NCBI RefSeq assembly: GCF_001590685.1
Contig: NZ_CP014616.1
Span: 2,789,001 to 2,853,000 of the forward strand
Length of the DNA stretch: 64,000 bases
Reading direction: 5' to 3'
DNA from: Sporosarcina psychrophila
GTDB lineage: Bacteria; Bacillota; Bacilli; Bacillales_A; Planococcaceae
Shown here: one piece after another, positions 37,592 through 47,553 of the stretch
Numbering within the stretch: position 1 is the stretch's first letter
Layout: the number at the start of each line of letters is the position of its first letter
Program-made: the position numbers and the translations under genes
The notes under the pieces: generated by a model
Databases searched by the model: none
The model's input: only the letters and a program-made list of their open reading frames with translations
Told to the model about the DNA's origin: nothing

Positions 37592-38120
37592 CTAGTTTCC
37601 CCCCTTCTGTCGGAAGAGCATTCAATTTCTTTTGTAATGCTTTGATCGCCCTATGTTGTGTTGTCTTCACTTTGCCTTCTGTCCAGCTAAGAATTTCGGC
37701 TGTTTCAGCTATGGAAAGATCTTGGAAATAGCGCATGATGATAACCATTTTCTGATCACCAGTACATGTATTAAGTGCTTGCAGCAGCTCTTGCATCTCT
37801 TCACTGAGTGCTACGATTTCTTCCGGCAGGATACCTGTCGATACGAGTTCGCTCTTTTCCCAGTCGAATTTATCGAACAGATGCTTTTTACGAACTGTAT
37901 TTTTCCTGAAATGGTCGATTGCTACATTTTTAGCAATTGAAAAGAGCCATGTCTTCTCGGAACTTTTCCCCTCAAAACCGGCGTAAGCACGCAGTACCCT
38001 CACATAGACTTCATGCATGAGGTCCTCAGCATGGTCACGGTCTCTCGTCAAATAGATAAGAAACTTGAACACATCCTGATGGTACTGTTCGTAAAGCCGA
38101 TGGAAAACGGAGTCGTCCAT
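37557..38120 (-). CDS. sigX: ECF RNA polymerase sigma factor SigX
   Basis: 187 residues. Region 2 (DHAEDLMHEVYVRVLRAYAGFEG, KTWLFSIAKNVAIDHFRK) and region 4 (QDLSIAETAEILSWTEGKVK) of an ECF sigma factor are both intact. In B. subtilis SigX controls genes that alter cell-envelope charge and antimicrobial peptide resistance. ATG 38120 has GGGGG upstream. Neighbour order sigX-resE matches Bacillus. Confidence 0.92.
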   Translation of the reverse strand: MDDSVFHRLYEQYHQDVFKFLIYLTRDRDHAEDLMHEVYVRVLRAYAGFEGKSSEKTWLFSIAKNVAIDHFRKNTVRKKHLFDKFDWEKSELVSTGILPEEIVALSEEMQELLQALNTCTGDQKMVIIMRYFQDLSIAETAEILSWTEGKVKTTQHRAIKALQKKLNALPTEGGKLDDPQRLERQQD

Positions 38121-38165
38121 GAAATTCCCCCGTTCTATCAATTAGTCGTATTTCAAGCTATTAAG

Positions 38166-39950
38166 TTACATCTTTTTTAAAGGCAATATACAACTGAAAA
38201 TTGTTCCTTCAGTGTCACCTTTTGTTGCAGCGATTTTGCCACCATGAGAGTCGATAATACTTTTGGCGATGGCGAGACCAAGACCTGTTCCGCCTTTTCC
38301 TCTAGTTCTCGCTTTATCTGCTTTGTAAAATCGTTCGAAGATATACGGTAAATCCTCTTGCGGAATTCCAACACCTGTATCCGTCACTGTTATTTCAATC
38401 ATATCAACTTGTTTTTGTATTCCGAGTTTAACACTTCCCCCATCAGGTGTATGGCGGATTGCATTGTCTATTAAATTCGTCAATACTTGCTCCATACGGT
38501 CTTCATCTACATTTGAAATGAGTACTGTATCTTCCAAGAATTCGAAAGTCAAATCGACATTTGCTTCACGCGCAACTTGCATGAATTTATTGACTATCCG
38601 GTCGAGAAAAGGAATCATCGATAGATCGTCTTTGTAAAGTCGCATATGTCCTGATTCCATCCTTGCGAGATCGAGAAGATCCGTCACAAGTCGGCCCATC
38701 CTTTTCGATTCATCGTGTATGATCTGTACCATTTCGTCGCGCTCTTCATCACTTGTTATAACTCCATCAATAATGGCTTCACTATACCCCTGCAACATAG
38801 ATATCGGTGTCCGAAGTTCATGAGATACGTTTGCTATGAAGTCGGATCTAAGTTTCTCAAGCTTATGCTGATCTGTCATATCACGTAAGACAGCAACTGC
38901 CCCACGAATACTATTTCCGCTATACAACGGGCTAATAGAGATTCCATAAAACTGTCCACCTAATTCTAATTCATCTTCAACTTCCTCAGCGAACGTAATA
39001 ACATGTTCAAGCATATGAAAAATCGCCGGTGGGATATGATGGTTACCCTCTTGTGCGCCATTTTTAAAATACCAATTCTGCAATAACTGTTCAGCTTGTG
39101 GATTACTTAGCAGGATTGTATAATCTCGATTAAATGTAATGACAGCATCAGTCATCGATGTAAGGATGCTTGAAAGCTGCTCTTTATCCTGATTAATAAG
39201 TTCAACGTGGTATTTAAGCTGTCTACCCATCTGATTGAATGCAGTTGCAAGCTGGCCAATTTCATCATTTTGCATTACAGGCAATCTTGTATCGAAATTC
39301 CCTTTCGATAATTCAAATGCCGCCTGCCTCAATCCACGTAAAGGGGAAGTAATTCTTGTTGACAGGAAAAAGGCGAAAAATGTTGTTAAAATAAAGGCAA
39401 TAAATGCTGATAAGAATACGATACGTGTAGTACTTTCTGTTGTCCTATGGACGGCTTCAAGGCTTTGATAAATGATAACTGAGCTACCGAGTTGCTCTCC
39501 TTTTTCAAGTGGATAGGATAGAACAAGGTATTGTTCCATGACATTCTCTTCATTAATCGAAGGTAAGATCATCTCTTTTACAACTTGTTTATTATTCTTT
39601 TCAGCGGCGTAAAACATGGATTCATAGAGCACTTTATTTTCTATTCTATCCTTGTTCAATCCTTTATGGAATGAATGCGTAACTTCCCCATTGGTATCGA
39701 CAATCATCGCATTCGTTTCGTCGTCAAGAATGTCATCAATAATCAAGTTCATCGAAGTTTGACTTTCGTGATCATTAACAATTTTCCCGATCGTTGTTGC
39801 TTCCCTTCGCAATGATTCCTCAGCCTGTTGTGTATGGAAGTCATCTAGGAATTCAAGGAGCAAGGCAGTAACAATAAATAATACAAAAGAAACGAGAAGC
39901 AATATGGTTGCCCATAGCTTCCCGACAATTGAATTCCATATTCTATTCAT
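38166..39950 (-). CDS. resE: Sensor histidine kinase ResE
   Basis: 594 residues (B. subtilis ResE is about 593). Two transmembrane helices flank an extracytoplasmic domain, then HAMP, PAS, HisKA with SHELRTPISM, and an ATPase domain with DNAIRHTPDGG and GTGLGLAIAK. It senses oxygen limitation or nitric oxide and phosphorylates ResD. The start is ATG 39950 by homology (MNRIWNSIVGKL), overlapping resD by 8 bp; the ribosome site is weak, suggesting coupling. Confidence 0.93.
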   Translation of the reverse strand: MNRIWNSIVGKLWATILLLVSFVLFIVTALLLEFLDDFHTQQAEESLRREATTIGKIVNDHESQTSMNLIIDDILDDETNAMIVDTNGEVTHSFHKGLNKDRIENKVLYESMFYAAEKNNKQVVKEMILPSINEENVMEQYLVLSYPLEKGEQLGSSVIIYQSLEAVHRTTESTTRIVFLSAFIAFILTTFFAFFLSTRITSPLRGLRQAAFELSKGNFDTRLPVMQNDEIGQLATAFNQMGRQLKYHVELINQDKEQLSSILTSMTDAVITFNRDYTILLSNPQAEQLLQNWYFKNGAQEGNHHIPPAIFHMLEHVITFAEEVEDELELGGQFYGISISPLYSGNSIRGAVAVLRDMTDQHKLEKLRSDFIANVSHELRTPISMLQGYSEAIIDGVITSDEERDEMVQIIHDESKRMGRLVTDLLDLARMESGHMRLYKDDLSMIPFLDRIVNKFMQVAREANVDLTFEFLEDTVLISNVDEDRMEQVLTNLIDNAIRHTPDGGSVKLGIQKQVDMIEITVTDTGVGIPQEDLPYIFERFYKADKARTRGKGGTGLGLAIAKSIIDSHGGKIAATKGDTEGTIFSCILPLKKM

Positions 39951-40662
39951 TAGGAATCTCGAACTTGTAACCGACTCCCCAAACAGTAACAATCATTTTT
40001 GCTGCTTGTTCAGAAACGCGGCTTAGCTTTTCACGTAGCCGTTTGACATGCGTATCTACAGTACGGAGATCTCCGAAAAATTCATAATGCCACACTTCTT
40101 TTAACAGCTGTTCTCTGTCGAATACTTTGTCAGGCGACTTCGCAAGAAAATAGAGCAATTCGTACTCTTTCGGCGTCAGCCCAACTTCTTCTCCTTCAGC
40201 TGTAACCCGGTGTGCATCGTGATCTATCGTTAATTGAGGGAAGACGACCAAGTCCTTCGATGTAGATGATGAAGCGGCACCTGGAAACGTAACAGACCTT
40301 CTAAGAATTGCTTTAACCCGCAGAACAACTTCACGCGGACTAAAAGGCTTCACTATGTAATCATCAGCACCCGACTCAAAACCAGTTACTCTGTCTGACT
40401 CTTCGCCTTTTGCCGTCAGCATCATGACAGGCGTCATAATTTTCTTTTCTCTTAGTTCTTCTAGCACTTCTAATCCATCTTTTTCAGGCATCATCAAATC
40501 GAGTAAAATACAATCATAGTTATTCACAAGCGCTTTTTCGAGTGCATCCGCGCCATCGACAGCCTCTTCGACTTCATACCCTTCACGAGTAAGATACATA
40601 TTTAACAGACGACGGATTCTTTCCTCGTCGTCTACTACTAACAACGTCACTTTTTCTTCCAT
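39943..40662 (-). CDS. resD: Response regulator ResD
   Basis: 239 residues. Receiver domain with phosphoacceptor Asp in CILLDLMMPEKDG and an OmpR-type winged-helix DNA-binding domain (DLRTVDTHVKRLREKL). Global regulator of aerobic and anaerobic respiration. In B. subtilis it is co-transcribed with resABC and also has its own promoter. Here a terminator and a tandem array separate it from resC, so it probably depends on its own promoter. Confidence 0.95.
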   Translation of the reverse strand: MEEKVTLLVVDDEERIRRLLNMYLTREGYEVEEAVDGADALEKALVNNYDCILLDLMMPEKDGLEVLEELREKKIMTPVMMLTAKGEESDRVTGFESGADDYIVKPFSPREVVLRVKAILRRSVTFPGAASSSTSKDLVVFPQLTIDHDAHRVTAEGEEVGLTPKEYELLYFLAKSPDKVFDREQLLKEVWHYEFFGDLRTVDTHVKRLREKLSRVSEQAAKMIVTVWGVGYKFEIPNE

Positions 40663-40810
40663 AAATGATTACCCCTTTCAACTAGCTACTATCCTCATTG
40701 TACAAGTCGTTGTGCAAAAAAGAAACAGAAAAGCCGTAGCGACGTTCTTAAGCGCAACTTCAAAATGGCGAACCGGTGTCTAGTAAGATCAAAAGTGAAC
40801 ACACAACCAA

Positions 40811-41041
40811 GCATATACTTTCGCCAACCGATCATAATCGACGCATGACCAAGCATATACTCTTGACTACCGATCATAAACCCCACATGAACGAGCATAT
40901 AACCTTGCAACCAATCATAAACGACACACAAACGAGCATAACCTTGCAACCGATCATAATCGGCGTACGAACGAGCATATAACCTTGCCAACCGATCATA
41001 ATCGACACACACCCACCATATACCCTTACCAACCGATCATA
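40811..41041 (-). repeat. Alternating 20-21 bp tandem array, copy 1
   Basis: On the minus strand, twelve units alternate TATGCTCGT-type and TATGATCGG-type cores; core starts are 20-21 bp apart in all but one interval (18 bp). The spacer CAAGGTTA recurs. The array fills the gap between the resC terminator and resD. No coding potential: unit length is not a multiple of three and the overlapping reading frames are repeats of the DNA. Confidence 0.92.
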
Positions 41042-41189
41042 AACGGCCCCAAGCACTTGACTTGAAACCTCGAAGTTACAACACATTGACATTACCGAAT
41101 CTTATAATCCCCCTTTATATATGTTGAGCCAATGTATAGCATAAACTAAGCACCGAAGTAGATTTGAAGGGGATTTTTATTTTCACTTA

Positions 41190-41234
41190 TAAAACAAAAA
41201 AACTGCCTAGTAGTTAGATAACTACTAGGCAGTT
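41190..41234 (-). terminator. Rho-independent terminator of resABC
   Basis: Perfect 16-bp stem AACTGCCTAGTAGTTA / TAACTACTAGGCAGTT with a 2-nt loop, then TTTTTTTG on the minus strand, 6 bp after the resC stop. Confidence 0.92.
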
Positions 41235-41239
41235 CTCGC

Positions 41240-42424
41240 TTAAGCGTATGAATGCAACCCTGCGATGATCAAATTCACGGCAATCAGGTTAAACATAATG
41301 ATGACGAAACCGATAACCGCAAGCCATGCCGATTTTTCGCCATCCCAACCGCGTGATAAACGCACGTGAAGGAATGCAGCATAGAATAACCATGTGATAA
41401 GGGCCCATACTTCTTTTGGATCCCATCCCCAGAACCTTGACCACGCTTCGTGAGCCCAGATCATTGCGAAAATGAGAGCACCTAGTGTAAAGATAGGGAA
41501 ACCAATCATAACCGCACGGTATCCAATTTCATCCATTAGTTGCGAATTCGCTTTTTTAGCGAATGGCTGCAACAATGCCGCAATTGGACGACGGAAAATG
41601 AGTCTAAGAATCAAGTAGAGAATGATTCCGCTTGCGATTGACCAGACGAACGTCGTCAGCGTCTTCGCATTGACGATTGGTGGCATTTCAGCCCAAGGCG
41701 TCATCGCGTCCGGTGTTAGCGATTCATAGCCAGACATACCGAAAAGTGGTGGATAATTGTACTCAATTTTAGCAGCTTGTTCATTTTTATCAATATAAGT
41801 GAAATGTGCTTCATAGCCAGTCAATTTAAACGTTGACGAAGATAATACGAAACCGACTACTAAGATAAGCGTGAAAATAACCGCCTCTAGCCAGAACCGC
41901 TGTTTCGACTTTTTCGTCAAATCGATATTCTTCAATAAATAGATTAACCCAGCTACGGCACTAATCGCGAGGATCGATTCACCAAGTGCAGCTGTAATTA
42001 CATGAACTGTCAACCAGTAACTTTTCAGTGCTGGAATAAGTGGTGTAATTTCCTTCGGGAACATACTTGCATAGCCGATAATAATAATCGCAATCGGCAA
42101 AGCAAACAAGCCGAGTGATGGTGTTCTATATAAGTAATACAGAAGAATGAATGCCCCAACGAGCATCATCCCAAAGGCAGTCGTAAATTCGAACATATTA
42201 CTTACTGGTGCGTGACCTGATGCAATCCAGCGTGTGATGAAGTAACCTACATGGGTAATGAATCCGATGACCGTGATGGTAATCGCAATTTTTCCCCAAC
42301 GGTTATTTTTATAAGATGCTTCAGATTTAGCGCCTTTCACCGCGCCGCCAAAAAATAGCGTCGCGACGAGGTAAGCGATAAATGAAACTAACAGCAAGTT
42401 AGCGCTTAACGATGCAAGTCCCAT
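41240..42424 (-). CDS. resC: Cytochrome c biogenesis protein ResC (CcsA/CcsB family)
   Basis: 394-residue polytopic membrane protein. The family's [14 protein letters not shown] tryptophan-rich haem-handling motif and a conserved periplasmic/extracytoplasmic His-containing loop (LTVHVITA) are present. With ResB it delivers haem to apocytochromes in system II maturation. The ATG overlaps the resB stop. Confidence 0.93.
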   Translation of the reverse strand: MGLASLSANLLLVSFIAYLVATLFFGGAVKGAKSEASYKNNRWGKIAITITVIGFITHVGYFITRWIASGHAPVSNMFEFTTAFGMMLVGAFILLYYLYRTPSLGLFALPIAIIIIGYASMFPKEITPLIPALKSYWLTVHVITAALGESILAISAVAGLIYLLKNIDLTKKSKQRFWLEAVIFTLILVVGFVLSSSTFKLTGYEAHFTYIDKNEQAAKIEYNYPPLFGMSGYESLTPDAMTPWAEMPPIVNAKTLTTFVWSIASGIILYLILRLIFRRPIAALLQPFAKKANSQLMDEIGYRAVMIGFPIFTLGALIFAMIWAHEAWSRFWGWDPKEVWALITWLFYAAFLHVRLSRGWDGEKSAWLAVIGFVIIMFNLIAVNLIIAGLHSYA

Positions 42425-44073
42425 TATACTTTGTCCACTTCCTTATCTCGCAAGATAGATTCCTTGTCCTGTCTGTCTTCATAGGACGGTAAATTAGCAA
42501 CGTCTTTCACTTGATCTAACTCTTTTTTCAAGGAGAACCAGTTTTTATTCGTATGTCCTGCAACTAGTAGCTCTCCATTAGGTCCTTTTTGAATCCAGAT
42601 TCGTCGATGATTCCAATAAGATCCTTGCGAAACACCAATCATAAAGATAATTCCTCCTAGTAAAAGGAGATATAATGTTTTATCTTTGCGTACTGTCAGC
42701 CCAGATATATCACGGGTTTCTGCACTAACGAATTTCACCTTATAATCGTTGACTTCCGTTTCAAGCGTTTGTTTGATGGCGACGAAACTCATCTCGCCGT
42801 CCGGCTTGGCTGGGGTCACCATTTTAAAGATGAATGCTGGATTATTCGGTACTGGAGATTTCGATTTCGGTTCTCCGTCTTCAATCCCGTCATAATCCGG
42901 ATAATAATCGCTCAAAATAACGCGCGCGCCATTATCAAGTTCATATTCACGTTCCGGATTAGTAAGATCGACTGTAAACTCCCCAAGTGAAGATTCCGTA
43001 GCTTTTTCAGTTAATTGGAATGTCATCGATTTTAATTCATCTAAACGAAAATCCATTTGGAAAACGTTGAATCCATCAAATTTCAATGGCTTATTAACAA
43101 TGATAGAGTATTCTTTAACGAAGTCCATTTCATCAGATCCTGGAAGACCGCCTTCAGGTGTCTGATATAGAGCGACATCCGTCTGATAGTTTTTCGCAAT
43201 CATGCCGACACGTTCAAGCGCATCGCCGAATACCTCATCAGCTTCCTCTTTCGTGTAGTTTTCCATAATGAAATTTTTGCTTTCCAAATAATAACCTTCT
43301 GCACCTGGAATAGAGCGTGTTTCCCCTTCGCGAATCCACATTGTTTCATCAACATAAAACCCAGGGATACCGCGCAGTAGAATACCAAACAGAAAAATGA
43401 TAAGTCCTAAATGATTGACGTACGGACCCCATCTTGAAAAACGGTTTTTCTCTGCAAGCAAAGCTCCGTCTTCGATTTTCACATTGTAACGAAGTTCCTT
43501 CAGTTTCCCCTCAGCTTTTATAAGTGCAGCTTCTGGGTCTTCCGACGGTCCTTCACCATAGACTCGTTGTTTTTTCATGAATGAAGGATGGCGTTTTGTA
43601 CGTTGCCTTTTCAATGATTTATAAAGCGGTATAACTCGGTCGACACTGGCAATAATGATGGAAGTTCCAAGCATCCCGACCAACGTGATGAACCACCAGC
43701 TATTATACATGTCATGAAAACCAAGTTTGTAATAAATCGTGCCTGCCAATCCATAAAGCCGTTCGTAGTAAGCCGCATACTCCGCCTCAGTTGACGCGGC
43801 TACATACAGTTTCTGCGGAAAAATAGTGCCTATCGCAGCAGTTGCGAGAACGGCAACGATAATACTAATTCCAATTTTTACACTCGAAAAGAAATTCCAT
43901 ATTTTATCGATGATCGACCGTTTATATGTCTGCGATCTTCTTGCCGCACCTTCGTAACGCATGTCGACAAGTTTGCTTTCTTTCGCTTCTTCAGTCTGCG
44001 GTCTACCACATCGCTCACAAAGCACTGTGCCAAATGGATTATCATGACCGCACTGGCATTTGATTTTGCTCAT
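42424..44073 (-). CDS. resB: Cytochrome c biogenesis protein ResB
   Basis: 549 residues. A short N-terminal zinc-ribbon-like segment ([18 protein letters not shown]), three N-terminal transmembrane helices, a large extracytoplasmic domain and a C-terminal helix ([15 protein letters not shown]). Works with ResC in covalent haem attachment. It lies 17 bp downstream of resA. Confidence 0.93.
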   Translation of the reverse strand: MSKIKCQCGHDNPFGTVLCERCGRPQTEEAKESKLVDMRYEGAARRSQTYKRSIIDKIWNFFSSVKIGISIIVAVLATAAIGTIFPQKLYVAASTEAEYAAYYERLYGLAGTIYYKLGFHDMYNSWWFITLVGMLGTSIIIASVDRVIPLYKSLKRQRTKRHPSFMKKQRVYGEGPSEDPEAALIKAEGKLKELRYNVKIEDGALLAEKNRFSRWGPYVNHLGLIIFLFGILLRGIPGFYVDETMWIREGETRSIPGAEGYYLESKNFIMENYTKEEADEVFGDALERVGMIAKNYQTDVALYQTPEGGLPGSDEMDFVKEYSIIVNKPLKFDGFNVFQMDFRLDELKSMTFQLTEKATESSLGEFTVDLTNPEREYELDNGARVILSDYYPDYDGIEDGEPKSKSPVPNNPAFIFKMVTPAKPDGEMSFVAIKQTLETEVNDYKVKFVSAETRDISGLTVRKDKTLYLLLLGGIIFMIGVSQGSYWNHRRIWIQKGPNGELLVAGHTNKNWFSLKKELDQVKDVANLPSYEDRQDKESILRDKEVDKV

Positions 44074-44090
44074 TTTGGATTTACTCCTTA

Positions 44091-44621
44091 TTAGGGTTGA
44101 ATGCTTTCCATGAGTGAAATTATCTCATTTTCAGACATTTCCCTTGTTATAATTTGTTCGATTTTACCGTCTTTATTGATAAGGAAAGTCGTAGGAAGTG
44201 GCACTATATTATAGACTTCCTTAACGCTCTTATCTTTATCAATAGCGATTGGGAAAGACAGGCCATACTGGTCTCTGAACGTTTCAACCTTCAAATTAGA
44301 CTCTGCGATATTGATGGCAAGGATATTGACACCTTTTTCTTCGAATGCTTTATGTTGATTTTCCATGTATGGCATTTCTTTTTTACATGGTCCGCACCAA
44401 GTTCCCCAAAAATTCAAGAAAACTCCCTCACCTTTATAATCAGAAAGTCGTTGTTTGTTACCTTCCAAATCGACAAGCTCAAAATCGGGTGCTTTATCTC
44501 CAACTGCTAATACCTTCACTTTATCTTTTGAAGCGATTGTATAGACAACTGCCGAGACGAGAAGTAACAGGACGATTGTCCTTATAATAAGACGTGTTTT
44601 CTTTTGATCCGCCTTAGCCAT
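44091..44621 (-). CDS. resA: Extracytoplasmic thiol-disulfide oxidoreductase ResA
   Basis: 176 residues. A signal anchor (about 11-25) and a thioredoxin fold with active site WCGPCKKEMP. It reduces the cysteines of apocytochrome c haem-binding sites. AGGAGG precedes the ATG. First gene of resABC. Confidence 0.95.
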   Translation of the reverse strand: MAKADQKKTRLIIRTIVLLLLVSAVVYTIASKDKVKVLAVGDKAPDFELVDLEGNKQRLSDYKGEGVFLNFWGTWCGPCKKEMPYMENQHKAFEEKGVNILAINIAESNLKVETFRDQYGLSFPIAIDKDKSVKEVYNIVPLPTTFLINKDGKIEQIITREMSENEIISLMESIQP

Positions 44622-44880
44622 ACGTAATGCCTCCTTACAATAAATAAGTTCTGCCTTTAATTATAACAAATAGACCTTTGTATAAACGCATCATAATTGA
44701 AGGGATTGTGAACAATTGTCGTAATCAGTAGAAGTCTCCTACTAGTTACGGCAAGCCCCAGGCGGATGTCACAAATTTTGAAAGGAGTTTGGGAAGGCAA
44801 CCTGAGTTCGCCGCGTCCTGCGGCTACAAGCGCAATTCAAAATTTAGACGCAATTAAATCGAGGCGCAATTGACTCACAA

Positions 44881-45612
44881 TCAGCCTATTTTACCTGTTT
44901 CCGCGAGTACACGTAGCTGTTTCACTTCATGTTTTGTTAATTCCCGAGCTTCTCCAGCATTCATTCCGTGAGTTGTTACGTTACCAAATGATTCCCTGCG
45001 AAGTTTTTGGACCGGACATCCAATTGCATCGAACATACGGCGTACTTGACGATTTCTTCCTTCATGTATTGTAATCTCAATAAGCGCAGTTTCAGTTTTT
45101 TTATCTACTGACTGCATTTTTATATGTGCAGGGGCAGTTTTACCGTCTTCTAGGTCAATTCCAGTCTCAAGTTTGCGCAACGCTTCACGACTAGGGATTC
45201 CTTTTACTTTTGCAATATACTTTTTCTTAATACCGAATTTCGGATGTGTCATTAAGTAAGAGAAATCGCCATCATTCGTCATGATAATAACACCGGATGT
45301 ATCATAGTCTAGACGTCCAACCGGAAAAATCCGTTGTTCGATTTGCGGGAATAGGTCTAACACCGTCTTCCTGCCTTTCTCGTCATCCACTGTCGAAATG
45401 ATTCCTCTTGGTTTATATAATAAGAAATAGACGTAAGTCTCTTTAACAAGCTGAACTCCTTCAACTTCTACACGATCCGAACTAGATACCTTTGTTCCAA
45501 GCTCTGTTACGACGACACCGTTCACTTTCACTTTTCCTGCAACAATTAGTGTTTCTGATTTTCTACGTGATGCCACGCCTGCTTGTGCCAACACTTTCTG
45601 TAATCTTTCCAT
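44881..45612 (-). CDS. rluB: Ribosomal large subunit pseudouridine synthase B
   Basis: 243 residues: an N-terminal S4 RNA-binding domain (LQKVLAQAGVASRRKSE) and a RsuA/RluB catalytic domain with FPVGRLDYDTSGVIIMTND (catalytic Asp) and GRNRQVRRMFDAIG. Modifies 23S rRNA. Corresponds to B. subtilis ypuL. The 260 bp to resA contain no gene. Confidence 0.93.
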   Translation of the reverse strand: MERLQKVLAQAGVASRRKSETLIVAGKVKVNGVVVTELGTKVSSSDRVEVEGVQLVKETYVYFLLYKPRGIISTVDDEKGRKTVLDLFPQIEQRIFPVGRLDYDTSGVIIMTNDGDFSYLMTHPKFGIKKKYIAKVKGIPSREALRKLETGIDLEDGKTAPAHIKMQSVDKKTETALIEITIHEGRNRQVRRMFDAIGCPVQKLRRESFGNVTTHGMNAGEARELTKHEVKQLRVLAETGKIG

Positions 45613-45636
45613 TAAGTCACCCCATCTTCATTCTGT

Positions 45637-45771
45637 AAGAAAAGCGGAAGGCGCCCGCTAGACGCGATGGTCATAAGTCAATCCAGCGACGTGGCACTCT
45701 TTGCCACATAGCTGGATTGCTTATGAGCCAAGCGGCTGGCGCCTGAAGTCTAGACACTGTTCCATGTCAAG
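45637..45771 (+). repeat. Interspersed repeat R1, copy 4
   Basis: Starts AGAAAAGCGGAAGGCGCC and ends TGGCGCCTGAAGTCTAGACAC with AGTTCC-type tail. The middle folds into a long hairpin: CATAAG-x-CAATCCAGC pairs with GCTGGATTGCTTATG, with inner GTGGC / GCCAC. It begins 25 bp upstream of rluB. Confidence 0.75.
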
Positions 45772-45821
45772 AAACTTATACTTTCTTACCTTTGAAAAAA
45801 TTATGTCACACTTTGTAGCAA

Positions 45822-45857
45822 ATGAAAAGAAGACTGACCTATATGGCGTCAGTCTTC
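45822..45857 (-). terminator. Terminator of the dacB-type gene
   Basis: AAGACTGAC / GTCAGTCTT stem, with TTCTTTTCATTT following on the minus strand, about 80 bp past the stop. Confidence 0.65.
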
Positions 45858-45934
45858 CCCAAACCGTCACAATTGCATATTTTCGATTAATATTCGCTTG
45901 AAGTTTGCTGTGTTTTTTGCCATTGGTAACAAGT

Positions 45935-46936
45935 TCATTGTTTTATAAGTACTTCCGTCGTAATAAGTGGCTCATTACTGAGTGACACGGTCCAATGCCC
46001 TGTACTTTTTTCATTTTTTCCACGGGGGATAATAATAACATTTGATAGTTTCGATTTCTCCCCTTTTTTCAATAACAAACGGATTGGCTTGGACAGTTCT
46101 GCTTCTACACCGGGTAGAATATCATATACCCCTTTTTTAGCGACAGTCACCAACTTGAATGAGGAAAACACGTTATTGGCCAAACTTTTATGTGTATTCC
46201 AGTCGTCACCATCGTTCAGAGTGACAACGATGATGTTTTTGCCATCTTTCTCGAAATAAGTTGCAAGCGTTCTGCCCGCGGCTTTTGTAAAACCAGTCTT
46301 TCCTGCAATCGCAGTCGATTCGGAATGTAGGAGGCGGTGTTTGTTACGCCAGCTATAAGCTTGAACCTCCCCCTGATAACTAAAATTCTTTGTGGTAGCA
46401 ATAGTACGAAACTGGTCATTTTCCATAGCATAATGTAGCATGAGCGCTGTTTCGTATGCAGTAGACAAGTGACGTTCATCATGCAGACCTGACGGATTCG
46501 AAAAGACAGTATCATTCAATCCATACAACAGTGCCTTGTCGTTCATCAGGTCCACGAAGCCGTCCATTGAACCGCCCGCGTGTTCTGCTAACGCACGCGC
46601 TGCATCGTTGCCTGACCGTAGCATTAGACCAGTTAGCAGGGCATCTGCTTCAATCTTCATCCCTTGCGGTAAATAAAGGGACGAACCTTCGGCCGAAGCA
46701 GCTTGTGGCGAAATTATGACGTCTCCGGGCTCTGTAACACTTTCAAGGAACGTAAAAGCCGTCCAGATTTTTGTTAGACTGGCTATCGGCAGTCTAACGT
46801 TTTCATTATGACCTTCCAACAATCTGCCTGTATCAGCGTCAATAACAGCCCATGCTTGGCCGGACGCAGCGACTTCTTTCAAACCTCCGCCAACTAGTAA
46901 CGTGAAAAATAGGACAACGATTATCGCCCGTTTCAA
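45935..46936 (-). CDS. dacB: D-alanyl-D-alanine carboxypeptidase (peptidase S11, DacB-like)
   Basis: 333 residues. Signal peptide (about 1-24) and penicillin-binding catalytic triad motifs SLTK, SGN and KTG, all intact. It trims the stem peptide of peptidoglycan. By position between rluB and scpB it corresponds to sporulation-specific dacB, though sequence alone cannot exclude another S11 paralogue. The start is TTG overlapping the scpB stop (TTGA), with GGAGG 9 bp upstream. Confidence 0.86.
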   Translation of the reverse strand: MKRAIIVVLFFTLLVGGGLKEVAASGQAWAVIDADTGRLLEGHNENVRLPIASLTKIWTAFTFLESVTEPGDVIISPQAASAEGSSLYLPQGMKIEADALLTGLMLRSGNDAARALAEHAGGSMDGFVDLMNDKALLYGLNDTVFSNPSGLHDERHLSTAYETALMLHYAMENDQFRTIATTKNFSYQGEVQAYSWRNKHRLLHSESTAIAGKTGFTKAAGRTLATYFEKDGKNIIVVTLNDGDDWNTHKSLANNVFSSFKLVTVAKKGVYDILPGVEAELSKPIRLLLKKGEKSKLSNVIIIPRGKNEKSTGHWTVSLSNEPLITTEVLIKQ

Positions 46937-47553
46937 GAAATGCTTCCTCCTCCATCATTTTCCATCGCAAACGCTTCTTGGAACTTTGTCATGAACAAGT
47001 CTGTTTCAACTGTCTCGCCTTCTTCTTCCTGCGAAAGGGGTGGCAATCCATTTAGTGATGCCAAACCGAAACGGTCCAGGAACAAGTCTGTTGTGCCAAA
47101 GAGAATCGCTCGTCCACTTCCTTCCGATCGACCTTTTTCCATTATGAGTCCCTTGGCAATTAGCGTATTGATAGGTCCCTCGGATTTAACACCCCGAAGA
47201 TCGTCAATTTCAACACGTGTCACAGGTTGCCTATATGCGATAATTGCCAATACTTCAAGTGATGCCTGGGTCATGGATTTCGGAGATGGATTTTCCAACA
47301 ACCGTTTTATATCTTCCGCGAAGTCAGCTTTCGTCACAAGACGATATGCCCCTCCAAACTGCTTCAGCATAATGCCGCTCTCTTTGCGCTCTTCATAACT
47401 CATACGTAGCCAGTCAATTGCCTCAGTAACCTCTGATTCTTTACGCTCAGCTAGAGATGTTAACTGTTTAATCGTTAACCCTTCATCCCCTACTATGAAT
47501 AAAAAACTTTCGATCATCCCAGGCAAACGGTCTTTAAATTCCATTTCACTCAT
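46933..47553 (-). CDS. scpB: Segregation and condensation protein B
   Basis: 206 residues, two winged-helix domains. Binds the SMC-ScpA complex to regulate chromosome condensation. SLEVLAIIAYRQPVTRVEID and DLRGVKSEGPI are conserved. It overlaps scpA by 8 bp. Confidence 0.93.
   Translation of the reverse strand: MSEMEFKDRLPGMIESFLFIVGDEGLTIKQLTSLAERKESEVTEAIDWLRMSYEERKESGIMLKQFGGAYRLVTKADFAEDIKRLLENPSPKSMTQASLEVLAIIAYRQPVTRVEIDDLRGVKSEGPINTLIAKGLIMEKGRSEGSGRAILFGTTDLFLDRFGLASLNGLPPLSQEEEGETVETDLFMTKFQEAFAMENDGGGSIS

Larger units (their letters stand above)
45613..45934. other. Intergenic region with R1 repeat and terminator
   Basis: 322 bp between rluB and the dacB-type gene. It holds an R1 repeat (45637-45771) and a terminator (45822-45857). 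B. subtilis has spmA and spmB here; no trace of either is readable. Confidence 0.7.

Noticed and set aside
40811..41041. CRISPR array
   Set aside because: Repeat and spacer are both about 10 bp, spacers are themselves repeated, and no cas genes are nearby.
40695..41092. Open reading frames of 68-105 codons with repeated Y-D-R-L-type segments
   Set aside because: They arise from the tandem array; unit length of 20-21 bp is not a multiple of three, frames occur on both strands and no ribosome site fits.
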